A stretch of DNA of 64,000 bases from NCBI GenBank assembly GCA_015548865.1, contig JADMXW010000024.1, positions 25,569 to 89,568 on the forward strand, in the 5' to 3' direction. The position numbers and the translations under genes are program-made. The notes beneath the pieces are model-generated. The model ran no database searches. It was not told the DNA's origin and saw only the letters and a list, made by a program, of their open reading frames with translations. The stretch comes from Serratia marcescens. Its GTDB lineage: Bacteria; Pseudomonadota; Gammaproteobacteria; Enterobacterales; Enterobacteriaceae. Positions 18,839 to 28,607 of the stretch are shown here, piece after piece. Within the stretch, counting starts at the first letter, position 1. Each line of letters opens with the position of its first letter.

Positions 18839-19261
18839 GCGAATACCTACCTTGAAATTCAATAACATAGAAAAAACAACATCTGGTTCGACGGCGAACG
18901 ACAAACCCGGCTTGTACTATCGCCGTCCAGCCAGTGCGACTGAGACCGCGATCACAAAAGAAATGATGTATTAATTAAATAAAAATATCGTTTTATTATT
19001 TGTAATTATTGGTGTTACAACCTGGTGAGTCATTAGGCAATTTCTTTCAAATGCAGAAAATCCGGCGCAAATATTTGTGCAAATGCCCATAACCTTGTGA
19101 ACAACATCACCAACAGTTGGGATTAACCGCACAAGGAGCGAGGATAATGCCGTTGTTTTCCTGTTTCACTGCAGGGTTGCAAAGGCTGGTCTTTGGAACA
19201 CGATTTGCATACTGAACGCTATTTCACCTGGACAGTATCAAAACGCTGAGAGAGACCCGAG
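18839..19261. other. Divergent promoter region of the enolase/ABC operon and cysG
   Basis: About 420 bp between divergent genes. It must hold both promoters. No operator was recognised. In E. coli cysG is preceded by nirBDC; nothing resembling nir genes remains here. Confidence 0.5.
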
Positions 19262-20635
19262 ATGGACTACTTCCCCCTGTTCTGCCAGCTACGTGACAAA
19301 CACTGCCTGCTGGTAGGCGGTGGTGACGTTGCAGAACGTAAAGCCCGCCTGCTGCTGGATGCCGGCGCCAGACTAACCGTCAATGCATTGACGTTCAGCC
19401 CGTGCTTCCTCGAATGGGGCAGGCAAAGCAAAGTGACACTGCTAATGCGGCCTTTTTCTCCCTCACTGCTGGACGATGTCTGGCTAGCAATCGCCGCGAC
19501 CAATAATGTGGCGGTAAATCAGTTTATTTATGACAGCGCTACACGACGGCGTATTTTTTGCAACGTGGTCGATACCCCCTCACTAGCCAGCTTCATCATG
19601 CCGTCAATCATCGATCGTTCACCTCTGATGATTGCCGTCTCTTCCGGAGGGAAAGCACCGGTGCTGGCCCGCATGATGCGTGAAAAGTTAGAAAGTCTGC
19701 TCCCGCTGCATTTGGGCAAGCTGGCGACATTGGCCGGAACGCTGCGCGATCGGGTGAAACAGCATTATGCCAACGGCAGCGAGCGGCGGCGTTTTTGGGA
19801 AAAGCTGTTTTCCCACGATCGTTTGGCGCAATCGCTGGCAAACAATGACGTGGCACAGACTGAAAAACTGACCGATGCGCTGTTCAATATGCCACTCAAC
19901 GATCGCGGAGAAGTCGCACTGGTGGGTGCCGGACCGGGCGATGCGGGATTGATGACATTAAAAGGGCTACAGCAGCTCCAGCAAGCGGACGTCGTGGTTT
20001 ACGATCGGCTGGTATCGGAAGAGGTGTTGAACCTGGTACGACGAGATGCCGAGTGCATCTATGTCGGTAAAAAATCTGGCTATCACTCATTGCCGCAAGA
20101 ACAGATTAACCAGTTGTTGCAGAACAAGGCGGCGGAAAGAAAACGTGTAGTCAGGCTAAAAGGCGGCGACCCGATGATTTTCGGACGAGGCGGTGAAGAG
20201 CTGGAACACTTGCAGCAAGCTGGCATTCCCTTTTCGGTCGTTCCCGGAATCACTGCAGCCGCGGGATGCGCAGCCTACAGCGGTATCCCGTTAACTCATC
20301 GAGACTACGCGCAAGGGGTGCACCTGGTAACGGGCCACATTACACATGACAACGATCTGGACTGGCCCAGTTTGGCACAAGAAAAACAGACGCTGGTGTT
20401 CTATATGGGGTTGATGCAGGCCGAACATATTCAGCTGAAATTATTGGAGCATGGGCTGCCCGACACAACGCCTGTCGCGCTGATAGAAAATGGCACCACA
20501 ACGGAGCAAAAAGTACTTACAGGCCAGCTTGCCGCTTTAGGTTCGCTAGCACAGCACGTCGCCAGCCCCTGTTTGATGATCATAGGCGAAACTGTGGGCC
20601 TGCGCGAGAAGCTCAACTGGTTCCAATCTCCGTGA
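19262..20635 (+). CDS. cysG: Siroheme synthase (multifunctional CysG)
   Basis: Makes siroheme, the cofactor of sulfite and nitrite reductases, from uroporphyrinogen III. The 457 aa protein has the two CysG modules: an N-terminal precorrin-2 dehydrogenase/ferrochelatase (residues 1-150, NAD-binding [20 protein letters not shown]) and a C-terminal uroporphyrin-III methyltransferase (from about 216, [58 protein letters not shown]). The Asp104-equivalent lies in [13 protein letters not shown]. In E. coli it is the last gene of the nirBDC operon; here it stands alone, so it likely supplies sulfite reductase. Confidence 0.96.
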   Translation: MDYFPLFCQLRDKHCLLVGGGDVAERKARLLLDAGARLTVNALTFSPCFLEWGRQSKVTLLMRPFSPSLLDDVWLAIAATNNVAVNQFIYDSATRRRIFCNVVDTPSLASFIMPSIIDRSPLMIAVSSGGKAPVLARMMREKLESLLPLHLGKLATLAGTLRDRVKQHYANGSERRRFWEKLFSHDRLAQSLANNDVAQTEKLTDALFNMPLNDRGEVALVGAGPGDAGLMTLKGLQQLQQADVVVYDRLVSEEVLNLVRRDAECIYVGKKSGYHSLPQEQINQLLQNKAAERKRVVRLKGGDPMIFGRGGEELEHLQQAGIPFSVVPGITAAAGCAAYSGIPLTHRDYAQGVHLVTGHITHDNDLDWPSLAQEKQTLVFYMGLMQAEHIQLKLLEHGLPDTTPVALIENGTTTEQKVLTGQLAALGSLAQHVASPCLMIIGETVGLREKLNWFQSP

Positions 20636-20880
20636 CAACTATGCAGCGATATCACACCCGCCGTCTCTTTCACCGCACCAAAACGAGACAAGGCACCAAA
20701 TTAATGCATTTAAATGCACTAATTTGGGTCGTTAAGGGCATTTTTCGCCACGGTTTGCCCATAAATTGTGAAGCGTCATCAAAACAATAAAATGAAGTAC
20801 TGATTAATAAGCAATTTATATGCATAATTAATCGTTTCAACAATAATAAAAACGTGGCCTGAATATTGCTTAGCATCCTA
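20636..20880. other. Intergenic region after cysG
   Basis: About 245 bp of ordinary intergenic sequence with an AT-rich second half. Nothing was recognised. It runs into repeat B copy 1. Confidence 0.4.
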
Positions 20881-21028
20881 AGAGTCTATTCCCGTAGGCG
20901 TCATTGGCGCAGCCAGTTTGGTCACGAACAGCACGCAGAAACCGGAGCGTACACAGAATACGTGAGGATTTCGAGCACTGCCCGGGGCCAAGCCAGCAAG
21001 GAAAAAGCCCTACTGAGATAGGCTCTAA
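20881..21028 (+). repeat. Dispersed repeat family B, copy 1
   Basis: A 148-bp element with imperfect inverted ends AGAGTCTATTCCCGTAGG and, on the other strand, AGAGCCTATCTCAGTAGG. Its core (TTTGGTCACG, CCGGAGCG-ACACAG, ACGTGAGG) recurs in the same order at 51449-51598. No coding frame. It lies just upstream of the amino acid ABC operon and may contribute leader RNA structure; that is speculation. Confidence 0.8.
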
Positions 21029-21126
21029 ATACTCTGCTCAATGCGGGAGTTGCCCAGACAGGAACACCCACAGCGTTCAGGCCACGCGCGGAGCTATGCC
21101 TGCAAAAAAGAAAATTGGAGTAATAC

Positions 21127-21843
21127 GTGGAACAAATGACATTTTGGCAGCTCATCAGTTTTGGTGAGAATGGCTGGGGAAGATTGCTGATGATGGGGAC
21201 GGGAATGACCCTGGCATTGGCAGTAGGCGGTTTTTTATTAGGTGCACTGATTGGCACAATCGGTGCCTGGTCAAAAATATGCGGTAATCGGCCACTTCGC
21301 GTTGTGGCGGAATGCTACACCACCGTAACACGCGGCATTCCCGATCTGCTGATTATTTTCCTGCTCTACTTTGGCGGTAGCTCTGCACTGACGCTGCTGG
21401 CAAGCCTGTTTGGGCACAATGGCTTTATCGGTTTTCCCGGTTATATTGCAGGGGTGATTGCCGTCGGCATCTCCTCAGGTGCGCAGCAAACTGAAGTCTT
21501 TCGCGGCGCATTCTACGCCGTAGCCAAAGGTGAGATAGAAGCCGCTAAAGCCTGCGGCATGCCTACCCTGCTGCGTTTGCACCGTATTATTATTCCGCTG
21601 CTGCTACGCCATGCCATTCCCGCGCTCGGTAACGTTTGGCAATTGGTGCTAAAAGCCTCAGCGCTGGTGTCGGTGACAGGTGTAGCAGAACTGCTGACCC
21701 AGTCACAAACAGGTGCTGGATCCACGGGCAAACCGTTTGATTTCTACATGGCTGCCGCCATGATTTATCTGCTAATTTCGATTTTTTCCGGCTGGCTTAT
21801 GCGCCGCGCGGAGGCACATTATTCGCGAGGTATAAGACGGTAA
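21127..21843 (+). CDS. Polar amino acid ABC transporter permease (HisQ-like)
   Basis: Inner-membrane permease of the His/Glu/Gln/Arg class (HEQRo type), 238 aa with about five membrane helices. RVVAECYTTVTRGIPDLLIIFLLYFG and the EAA-type loop GEIEAAKACGM are hallmarks of HisQ/ArtQ-like subunits. The start is GTG 21127 with a TTGGAG site upstream; ATG three codons later is an alternative. The stop overlaps the start of the next permease, so the two are translationally coupled. It acts with 21843, 22568 and 23648 to import a basic or related amino acid, or a conjugate (see the hydrolase at 24623). Confidence 0.92.
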   Translation: MEQMTFWQLISFGENGWGRLLMMGTGMTLALAVGGFLLGALIGTIGAWSKICGNRPLRVVAECYTTVTRGIPDLLIIFLLYFGGSSALTLLASLFGHNGFIGFPGYIAGVIAVGISSGAQQTEVFRGAFYAVAKGEIEAAKACGMPTLLRLHRIIIPLLLRHAIPALGNVWQLVLKASALVSVTGVAELLTQSQTGAGSTGKPFDFYMAAAMIYLLISIFSGWLMRRAEAHYSRGIRR

Positions 21844-22571
21844 TGGACGTTAATTTTTTCTACGAGACCTTTCTTGAGATTCTACCCGGTGTACCTCTGA
21901 CGCTCCAACTTGCCGTGGGGTCGGTGCTGCTCGGCTTCTTTTTAGCCTTGACGCTGGCCGCCATGCAGCTTTCTGGCAGTCGGCTGCTGCAATCAGTCGC
22001 TCGTCTGTATGTACTGTTCTTCCGTGGAACACCGCTACTGGTGCAACTGTTCCTTATCTACTACGGATTGGGCCAATTCAGTTGGGTGCGTGAAAGCGTC
22101 CTGTGGCCGATACTCCGTGAACCCTACTGGTGTGCGCTGCTGTCGTTAACACTTTGTACGGGTGCTTACGCCAGCGAAATCATCCGCGGGGGTTTGCAAT
22201 CGGTGCCCGCCGGGCAAATCGAAGCGGCACGCGCCTGTGGCATGCCATCCTGGAAAATATTTACCCGCATCGTATTTCCGCTCGCCATTCGCCAGGCACT
22301 ACCTGCCTACGGCAACGAGCTGATTTCCATGATCAAGTCGACCTCGCTTGCATCCATCATCACGCTGATGGAAATCACCGGTATCGCAGCACGTTTGATT
22401 GCGGAAACCTACCGTGCACTGGAAGTGTTTTTGGTGGCAGGGGCAATTTATCTGCTGATCAATCTGGTACTTACTCGTTTACTGGCTTTTGTCGAACACC
22501 GTATGACGCCGTATCTGCGTGCACCGCAGTCGCTGGCTGAAGTTAAGAATATGAAAGGAAACCCATCATGA
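21843..22571 (+). CDS. Polar amino acid ABC transporter permease (HisM-like)
   Basis: Second permease of the same importer, 242 aa. Typical HisM/ArtM blocks are [20 protein letters not shown] and the ATPase-contact loop [18 protein letters not shown], with helices on each side. It starts one base inside the preceding stop region and overlaps the ATPase gene by 4 bp (ATGA). Tight packing of the three genes indicates a single operon. Confidence 0.92.
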   Translation: MDVNFFYETFLEILPGVPLTLQLAVGSVLLGFFLALTLAAMQLSGSRLLQSVARLYVLFFRGTPLLVQLFLIYYGLGQFSWVRESVLWPILREPYWCALLSLTLCTGAYASEIIRGGLQSVPAGQIEAARACGMPSWKIFTRIVFPLAIRQALPAYGNELISMIKSTSLASIITLMEITGIAARLIAETYRALEVFLVAGAIYLLINLVLTRLLAFVEHRMTPYLRAPQSLAEVKNMKGNPS

Positions 22572-23332
22572 GTACCGCCGCTATCAGCCTGCGCAACATT
22601 CACAAGCGTTTCGGCTCACTGGAAGTCCTGAAAGGGATCTCGTTTGAAGCCAGCCAAGGCGAGGTTGTCTCGATTCTGGGTTCTTCTGGTTCGGGCAAAT
22701 CTACCCTGCTACGCTGCACTAACCTGCTTGAGATCCCCGATCAGGGCGAGATCATCGTCGGCGGCGAAACTATTGCGATGAAAGCGAATAGCCAGGGACA
22801 AAACCGTCCAGCCAGCCCGAAACAGATCGACCGTATTCGTACCCAGCTCGGCATGGTCTTTCAAAACTTCAACCTGTGGTCGCACAAAACCGTGCTGGAG
22901 AATGTGATTGAAGCACCTATCCACGTACTCAAACACGCCACGCAGGACGCAAAAGAACATGCAGAGCAGTTGCTTGAGAAAGTTGGACTGGCTGACAAAC
23001 GTCACTACTATCCTTCTCACCTTTCCGGCGGTCAGCAGCAGCGTGCGGCCATTGCGCGAGCGCTCGCTATGTCGCCAAAAGTGATGCTGTTTGATGAGCC
23101 GACATCGGCGCTGGACCCGGAATTGGTCGGGGAAGTGCTGCGCGTGATGCGCCAATTGGCTGATGAAGGCATGACCATGCTGGTTGTGACCCATGAAATG
23201 GACTTTGCGCGTGAAGTTTCTAACCGTGTAGTTTTTCTGCATCAGGGTGAGATTGAAGAGCAAGGCACGCCGGAACAGATGTTTACCGCCAGCCAGTCCG
23301 CACGTTTTCGTCAGTTTATTGCCAGTTGGTAA
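22568..23332 (+). CDS. Polar amino acid ABC transporter ATPase (HisP-like)
   Basis: ATPase that drives the importer, 254 aa, on the cytoplasmic face. Walker [13 protein letters not shown] near residue 37, Q-loop [17 protein letters not shown], signature [15 protein letters not shown], Walker [16 protein letters not shown] and switch His VTHEMDFA are all present. The insert at about 75-90 after MKANSQGQ is as in HisP. It is followed by a 252-bp family A repeat before the binding-protein gene, which is unusual for this class, where the binding protein is often first. Confidence 0.94.
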   Translation: MSTAAISLRNIHKRFGSLEVLKGISFEASQGEVVSILGSSGSGKSTLLRCTNLLEIPDQGEIIVGGETIAMKANSQGQNRPASPKQIDRIRTQLGMVFQNFNLWSHKTVLENVIEAPIHVLKHATQDAKEHAEQLLEKVGLADKRHYYPSHLSGGQQQRAAIARALAMSPKVMLFDEPTSALDPELVGEVLRVMRQLADEGMTMLVVTHEMDFAREVSNRVVFLHQGEIEEQGTPEQMFTASQSARFRQFIASW

Positions 23333-23345
23333 CAGAACTACGTTT

Positions 23346-23597
23346 ATACCCTAAATAATTCGAGTTGCAGGACAAAACGTTAACGTTTTGAACAGCGCTT
23401 GCGCTGGCCCGTAGGGTGAATCTCAAGATGAGATTCATTAATCCCGATGAGCCTACTGAAGTAAGTGATTCGGGTGACAAATTTGTCTGGAACAAATTTG
23501 AACGCCGCATGCGGCGGCCTCGTAAGAGGTGAGGCCCAGGGATGGGCCGAATAACGAGTGCAGCCAACGCACCAGCAACTTGAAGTATGACGGGTAT
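23346..23597 (+). repeat. Dispersed repeat family A, copy 2 (longest)
   Basis: 252 bp from ATACCCTAAATAATTCGAG to AACTTGAAGTATGACGGGTAT. It holds several nested inverted repeats (AACGTTAACGTT, GGCGCA-type stems, GACAAATTTGTC, GCCGCATGCGGC) and would fold strongly as RNA. It sits inside the amino acid ABC gene set, between ATPase and binding-protein genes. Confidence 0.88.
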
Positions 23598-23647
23598 ATC
23601 AACACAATGCGTTAGAACACAACAGACAACCACCAGGAGATACCTCA

Positions 23648-24514
23648 ATGATAAAAACCAAACTCGCTGCCGCCGCCTATGCGCTTTGTCTGGCTGGCGC
23701 ACTCTCTACGTCATTCAATGCTGCCGCAGAAACCGGTAAAACCTGGAGCACCGTGCGCATCGCCACTGAAGGGGCTTACCATCCGTATAACTTCACTAAA
23801 CCGGACGGTACTCTGGATGGCATGGAAATTGAGCTGTACAAAGTGCTGTGCGATAACATGAAGGTAAAATGTGAGATCATGGTGCAGCCGTTTGCCAGCA
23901 GCATTCCGGCGCTGAACGCAGGTAAGTTTGATGCCATCATCTCCGGTATGTCCGCCACGCCGAAGCGCCGTGAAGTGATCGATTTCAGCCAGCCTTACAC
24001 TCAGGCGGGTCAAACCTTTGCTGTACTAAAATCCAGCCCGCTGGCATCACTGCCCGATCTGGGCACCCGTTTCTCCCTTAATGAGAAAGATGAAGCCGCT
24101 GCCATCGCTGAAGTGGAAAAATTGCGCCCGCTGCTGAAAGGCAAAACCATTGGCGTCCAGTCTGCTTCGATCGCCAGCACGCTGTTGGATAAATATTTCA
24201 AAGGCATGATGACAGTGCGCGAATACAAAACCATGCAAGAGCACGATTTGGACCTGAAAGCCGGTCGCGTCGATCTGGTTATCGGTTCTGCGCCTTACAT
24301 GAAAAATACTGCTGACAAATCAAACGGTGAAATCGTTATGGCCGGCCCACAGTTTATCGGCGGTATCTTGGGCAGCGGTTCTTCCATTGGTCTGCGTAAA
24401 AGCGATCCTGAACTGAAAGCCATGTTTGATAAAGCTATCGATCAGGCTAAAGCAGACGGCACGATCAAGAAGCTGAGTGAAAAATGGTTCGGCATGGACA
24501 CTACCCCGCTCTGA
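23648..24514 (+). CDS. Periplasmic polar amino acid-binding protein (HisJ/ArgT-like)
   Basis: Solute-binding protein of family 3, 288 aa, secreted to the periplasm by a Sec signal (MIKTKLAAAAYALCLAGALS, cleavage after NAAA-type site near residue 28). VRIATEGAYHPYNF, LDGMEIELYKVLC and the signature FDAIISGMSATPKRREVIDFS are classic for Lys/Arg/Orn/His-binding proteins. It gives specificity to the permease pair upstream. A family A repeat separates it from the ATPase, so it may have its own promoter or be differently expressed. Ligand is not certain. Confidence 0.93.
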   Translation: MIKTKLAAAAYALCLAGALSTSFNAAAETGKTWSTVRIATEGAYHPYNFTKPDGTLDGMEIELYKVLCDNMKVKCEIMVQPFASSIPALNAGKFDAIISGMSATPKRREVIDFSQPYTQAGQTFAVLKSSPLASLPDLGTRFSLNEKDEAAAIAEVEKLRPLLKGKTIGVQSASIASTLLDKYFKGMMTVREYKTMQEHDLDLKAGRVDLVIGSAPYMKNTADKSNGEIVMAGPQFIGGILGSGSSIGLRKSDPELKAMFDKAIDQAKADGTIKKLSEKWFGMDTTPL

Positions 24515-24622
24515 AAGCCCTCTCGCAAACTTAATGTGAACCACGGATGTGGCGTCTGATTGACGCCACACTCTCTTCATTCCCACCGCATTCGCTGTCA
24601 TAACAGCAGGAGCGCCTGATTC

Positions 24623-26098
24623 ATGACTTCGCCATCTGAACACGTTACACCATCAGAACAACACACCTTGCCTCCCATCGATACGCACACCGTTTCTGTC
24701 CTGCGCGAACTGATTGCCGCCAAAAATCCACAGTTCACTGCGCTAAGCGACAGCATCTGGGATGTGCCAGAACTCAACTACGAAGAGGTCCGCTCCGCCT
24801 CGCTGCATGAGACCATACTCAAGCAGGAAGGTTTTCGCCTGACAACAGGCATTGCCGGGATGCCTACCGCCTTGCTGGGCGAGTTCGGTTCCGGTAAACC
24901 GGTGATTGCCTTACTGGGTGAATACGACGCACTGCCGGGTTTGAGCCAGCAAGCAGGCGTGGCTGAGCCTTGCCCTATCGATGCCGGTGGCAATGGCCAT
25001 GGCTGCGGCCACAATTTGCTTGGCACCGCTGCATTGCAGGCCGCTACAGCGGTAAAAGATTACTTGCAACAGCACCACCTGCCCGGCACCGTGCGTTTTT
25101 ACGGTTGCCCGGCAGAAGAGGGCGGCTCCTCCAAAGGTTTTATGGTTAAAGAGGGGGTGTTTGACGATGTGGATATTGCTATCTGTTGGCACCCGGCCAC
25201 TTTTACAGGCGTAAACAGCCCAGATTCTCTGGCCTGCAACGAACTGAACTTTTACTTCAAAGGTCGTGCTTCACACGCTGCCAGCAGCCCGCATCTGGGA
25301 CGCAGCGCACTCGACGCCGTAGAGCTCATGAACGTTGGCGTCAACTATATGCGCGAACACATGCCGTCATCAGCCCGCGTACACTACGCCATCACCGACA
25401 GCGGCGGTCATGCGCCGAACGTGGTTCAGGCCAACGCAACGGTACGCTATTTGGTGCGAGCGCGTCAGCTACCCGAACTGCACCAGTTGGTTAAACGCGT
25501 GAAGAAAATTGCGCAAGGTGCGGCGCTGATGACCGAAACAGAAGTGAGTTGGGAAGTGATCAGCGGCGATGCCAACTTGCTGGGTAACGCACCGTTGGAG
25601 CAGCGCATGCACGAGCACCTGCTGGCGCTTGGCCCCATTCAGTTTGATGATGCCGATCGTGCTTTTGCCGCCAAATTCCAAACCGCCATGAGTACAGAAG
25701 ATATTGCCAACTCCTACGCGCGTTTTGGCGTAAAACCTAAATCGGGTGAATCGCTGCATGAAGGTATTTATCCGCTTTACAGCCCGGACGACAGCTTTAT
25801 CGGGTCTACCGATGTCGGCACGGTAAGCTGGGTGGTACCAACCGTACAAATTCGTGCCGCCACCTACGCCATCGGCACCCCCGCCCACTCCTGGCAGTTG
25901 GTAGCGCAGGGCAAGGCACCAGCAGCACACAAAGGCACCGCCTATGCGGCTGAGGCGATGGCGTCATTAACCGTAGATTTGCTACAGAATCCGGCACTGG
26001 TGGCACAGGCAAAAGCCGAATTGGCAGAGAAACTGAGCGTTACGCCGTTCGAGAACCCGATTCCCGACGGTGTGGTTCCGCCAATTCCTCAGGTGTGA
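24623..26098 (+). CDS. M20-family amidohydrolase, AbgB-like
   Basis: Zinc peptidase-like hydrolase, 491 aa, similar along its length to E. coli AbgB (p-aminobenzoyl-glutamate hydrolase subunit B). Conserved stretches include VIALLGEYDALPGLSQQAG, NGHGCGHNLLGTAAL (metal His), GCPAEEGGSSKGFMV (catalytic Glu), ANSPHLGRSALDAV-type SPHLGRSALDAV, and STDVGTVSW (metal Asp region). E. coli AbgB works with AbgA and the carrier AbgT; neither is here. Instead it follows a complete amino acid importer, suggesting the imported compound is an amino acid conjugate that it splits. The actual substrate is open. Confidence 0.88.
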   Translation: MTSPSEHVTPSEQHTLPPIDTHTVSVLRELIAAKNPQFTALSDSIWDVPELNYEEVRSASLHETILKQEGFRLTTGIAGMPTALLGEFGSGKPVIALLGEYDALPGLSQQAGVAEPCPIDAGGNGHGCGHNLLGTAALQAATAVKDYLQQHHLPGTVRFYGCPAEEGGSSKGFMVKEGVFDDVDIAICWHPATFTGVNSPDSLACNELNFYFKGRASHAASSPHLGRSALDAVELMNVGVNYMREHMPSSARVHYAITDSGGHAPNVVQANATVRYLVRARQLPELHQLVKRVKKIAQGAALMTETEVSWEVISGDANLLGNAPLEQRMHEHLLALGPIQFDDADRAFAAKFQTAMSTEDIANSYARFGVKPKSGESLHEGIYPLYSPDDSFIGSTDVGTVSWVVPTVQIRAATYAIGTPAHSWQLVAQGKAPAAHKGTAYAAEAMASLTVDLLQNPALVAQAKAELAEKLSVTPFENPIPDGVVPPIPQV

Positions 26099-26133
26099 AA
26101 TTATCGATATCGATGTAAAATAATTGATATACC

Positions 26134-26163
26134 ATTATCTGGCGGCACAAGCCGCCAGATAAT
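26134..26163. terminator. Bidirectional hairpin between AbgB-like gene and trpS
   Basis: Perfect stem ATTATCTGGCGGC / GCCGCCAGATAAT with a 4-nt loop, midway between convergent genes. AT-rich arms can act as U tracts on both strands. Confidence 0.75.
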
Positions 26164-26177
26164 CAGCGAAACACTGA

Positions 26178-27182
26178 TTACGGCTGAGCGACGAAACCCA
26201 CCGCTTCGTACACTTTCTTAAGCGTAGCATTGGCTTTTAAACGTGCTTTTTCTGCACCGTCACGCATCACCTGCTGCAAGAAGGCTTCATCGTTACGGAA
26301 ATGATGATAACGCGCCTGCAACTCGGTCAGCATGCCTGAGACCGCATCGGCGACCGCGCCCTTCAAGTGGCCATACATTTGCCCTTCAAACGCTTTTTCC
26401 AGCTCAGGAATCGGTTTCCCCGTCACACCCGCCAAGATATCCAACAGGTTGGATACCCCTGCCTTGTTGGCAATGTCATAACGCACCACAGGCGGCTCAT
26501 CGGAATCCGTCACCGCACGTTTGATTTTTTTCACTACGGATTTCGGATCTTCCAACAGCCCAATAACGTTGTTGCGGTTGTCATCAGACTTAGACATTTT
26601 TTTGGTAGGATCCAGCAGCGACATCACGCGTGCACCCGATTTAGGAATAAAGGGCTCAGGCACTTTGAAAACATCACCGTAAAGCGCATTAAAGCGCTGG
26701 GCGACATCGCGGCTCAATTCCAGGTGCTGTTTCTGATCTTCCCCCACCGGCACCTGATTGGTTTGATACAGCAAGATATCGGCAGCCATCAGCACAGGGT
26801 AGTCAAACAAACCGGCAGTAATGTTGTCGGAATAGCGCGCCGATTTGTCTTTAAACTGCGTCATACGGCTCAGTTCACCAAAGTAGGAATAGCAGTTTAG
26901 CACCCAGCTCAGCTGAGTATGCTCCGGCACATGTGACTGAACAAAGATGGTGCTTTTCTGAGGATCGATACCGCAGGCCAGATAGAGCGCCAGCGTATCC
27001 AGCGTCGCTTTGCGTAACTGCTGGGGATCCTGACGCACGGTGATGGCATGCAGGTCAACGATACAGTATATGCAATCGTAATCATCCTGCATGTTCACCC
27101 ACTGACGTAATGCACCCATGTAATTACCAATGGTGAGTTCACCGGACGGCTGTGCACCGCTAAACACAATGGGCTTATTCAT
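26178..27182 (-). CDS. trpS: Tryptophanyl-tRNA synthetase
   Basis: Class Ic aminoacyl-tRNA synthetase that charges tRNA-Trp, cytoplasmic, 334 aa like E. coli TrpS. The class I signature appears as [15 protein letters not shown] near residue 12, and the KMSKS motif as [10 protein letters not shown] near residue 195. [16 protein letters not shown] is the conserved middle block. It is the last gene of the dam-rpe-gph-trpS unit and overlaps the gph stop by 4 bp. Confidence 0.97.
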   Translation of the reverse strand: MNKPIVFSGAQPSGELTIGNYMGALRQWVNMQDDYDCIYCIVDLHAITVRQDPQQLRKATLDTLALYLACGIDPQKSTIFVQSHVPEHTQLSWVLNCYSYFGELSRMTQFKDKSARYSDNITAGLFDYPVLMAADILLYQTNQVPVGEDQKQHLELSRDVAQRFNALYGDVFKVPEPFIPKSGARVMSLLDPTKKMSKSDDNRNNVIGLLEDPKSVVKKIKRAVTDSDEPPVVRYDIANKAGVSNLLDILAGVTGKPIPELEKAFEGQMYGHLKGAVADAVSGMLTELQARYHHFRNDEAFLQQVMRDGAEKARLKANATLKKVYEAVGFVAQP

Positions 27183-27883
27183 GCTGACGCTTCCTGATTT
27201 TTTGACGTAAGTGGCCCCACCAGGGGCAAAAGTTGTGAGAAGCGCTCAAGCACCACGTCGGGTTGACTCAGCGCAATGGCTTCTCCGTAGTTATAGCCAT
27301 AGGTCATGCCCACGTTCGGGCAACCCGCGGCCTGTGCCGCCTGAATATCGTTGCGCGAATCGCCGACAAATAGCAATTCAGATGCCAGCAGCCCCTGCTG
27401 CGCCAATACCAGATACAGCGGCGCTGGGTGTGGCTTTTTCATTTTGACATCATCACCGCCGACAATCTGGCTAAACAACCCGGCAATACCCAGCGTCTCG
27501 AGCAGAGGCGCGACAAAAGGCGTCGGCTTATTGGTGACCAACGCTAACGGGTAGCCCCAGCCAGCCAGTTGGGTCAGCGTGGCGTGCACCTCGGGAAACA
27601 GCGTACTGCCACTGTCCACCGTTTGCGCATAGTAACGATCAAACAGTTCGCGTGCCGTGCGGATATCTTGCGCCGTAGGCGTCATTCCCGCCCAACGCAA
27701 CGCCCGATCTACCAGCACATCGGCACCGTTGCCGATCCAAGTAGCAACGCGCGCTTTACCCGCAATGGGCAGATTCAGCGCCTGTAATGCCATATCAACG
27801 GCATCCGCCAAACCCGGCGCACTGTCGACCAGCGTGCCATCGAGATCGAAAGCCAATCCGCGAACCGTAGAGATGTTAGCCAT
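27179..27883 (-). CDS. gph: Phosphoglycolate phosphatase
   Basis: HAD-superfamily phosphatase that removes phosphoglycolate formed during repair of DNA 3-prime ends, 234 aa. HAD motif I is [14 protein letters not shown] near residue 11, motif II TNKP, motif [13 protein letters not shown] and [12 protein letters not shown]. It overlaps rpe by 8 bp and trpS by 4 bp, showing coupled translation in this housekeeping operon. Confidence 0.96.
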   Translation of the reverse strand: MANISTVRGLAFDLDGTLVDSAPGLADAVDMALQALNLPIAGKARVATWIGNGADVLVDRALRWAGMTPTAQDIRTARELFDRYYAQTVDSGSTLFPEVHATLTQLAGWGYPLALVTNKPTPFVAPLLETLGIAGLFSQIVGGDDVKMKKPHPAPLYLVLAQQGLLASELLFVGDSRNDIQAAQAAGCPNVGMTYGYNYGEAIALSQPDVVLERFSQLLPLVGPLTSKNQEASA

Positions 27884-28553
27884 GAGATACCTTACTCAAT
27901 TCACTGCGCATGTTATCAATGACGGCACGGTAATCGGGGTGGCCAAAAATAGCAGAACCCGCCACGAACATATCGGCCCCCGCTTGCGCAATCTGTGCAA
28001 TATTGTCGACTTTCACACCGCCATCCACTTCCAATCGAATGTCATAGCCGCTCTCATCGATACGTTGACGAACCTGACGCAGTTTATCTAACGTGCCGGG
28101 AATAAAAGATTGACCACCAAACCCAGGATTAACGGACATAAGCAAAATGATATCCAGCTTATCCATCACGTAATCAAGGCAGTTGAGCGATGTCGCAGGG
28201 TTAAGCACCAGGCCCGCTTTACAACCGTGATCCTTGATCAATTGCAGCGTACGATCAACATGCTCAGATGCTTCAGGATGGAAAGTGATAAAGCTGGCGC
28301 CGGCTTCGGCAAAGTCAGGAATAAGGCGATCTACAGGTTTCACCATCAGGTGAACATCGATAGGTGCTGTAATGCCATAGTTACGCAATGCTTTAAGCAC
28401 TAACGGCCCGATAGTCAGGTTGGGAACGTAGTGGTTATCCATGACATCGAAGTGAACCACATCGGCTCCAGCAGCCAGCACACTGGCAGTGTCTTCCCCT
28501 AACCGGGCAAAGTCGGCCGATAAGATGGACGGAGCGATCAAGAAAGGCTTCAT
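27876..28553 (-). CDS. rpe: Ribulose-phosphate 3-epimerase
   Basis: Pentose phosphate enzyme interconverting ribulose 5-phosphate and xylulose 5-phosphate, 225 aa TIM barrel. Start at ATG 28553 gives [19 protein letters not shown]; the frame is open 16 codons further but that lacks family similarity. Metal and catalytic regions [37 protein letters not shown] and LEVDGGV are all present. It lies between dam and gph as in E. coli. Confidence 0.97.
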   Translation of the reverse strand: MKPFLIAPSILSADFARLGEDTASVLAAGADVVHFDVMDNHYVPNLTIGPLVLKALRNYGITAPIDVHLMVKPVDRLIPDFAEAGASFITFHPEASEHVDRTLQLIKDHGCKAGLVLNPATSLNCLDYVMDKLDIILLMSVNPGFGGQSFIPGTLDKLRQVRQRIDESGYDIRLEVDGGVKVDNIAQIAQAGADMFVAGSAIFGHPDYRAVIDNMRSELSKVSHG

Positions 28554-28607
28554 TCGTATCTCCAAACAGTTGATAGGATAACCCGTGCTATTTGCACGCA
28601 TCGAGTA

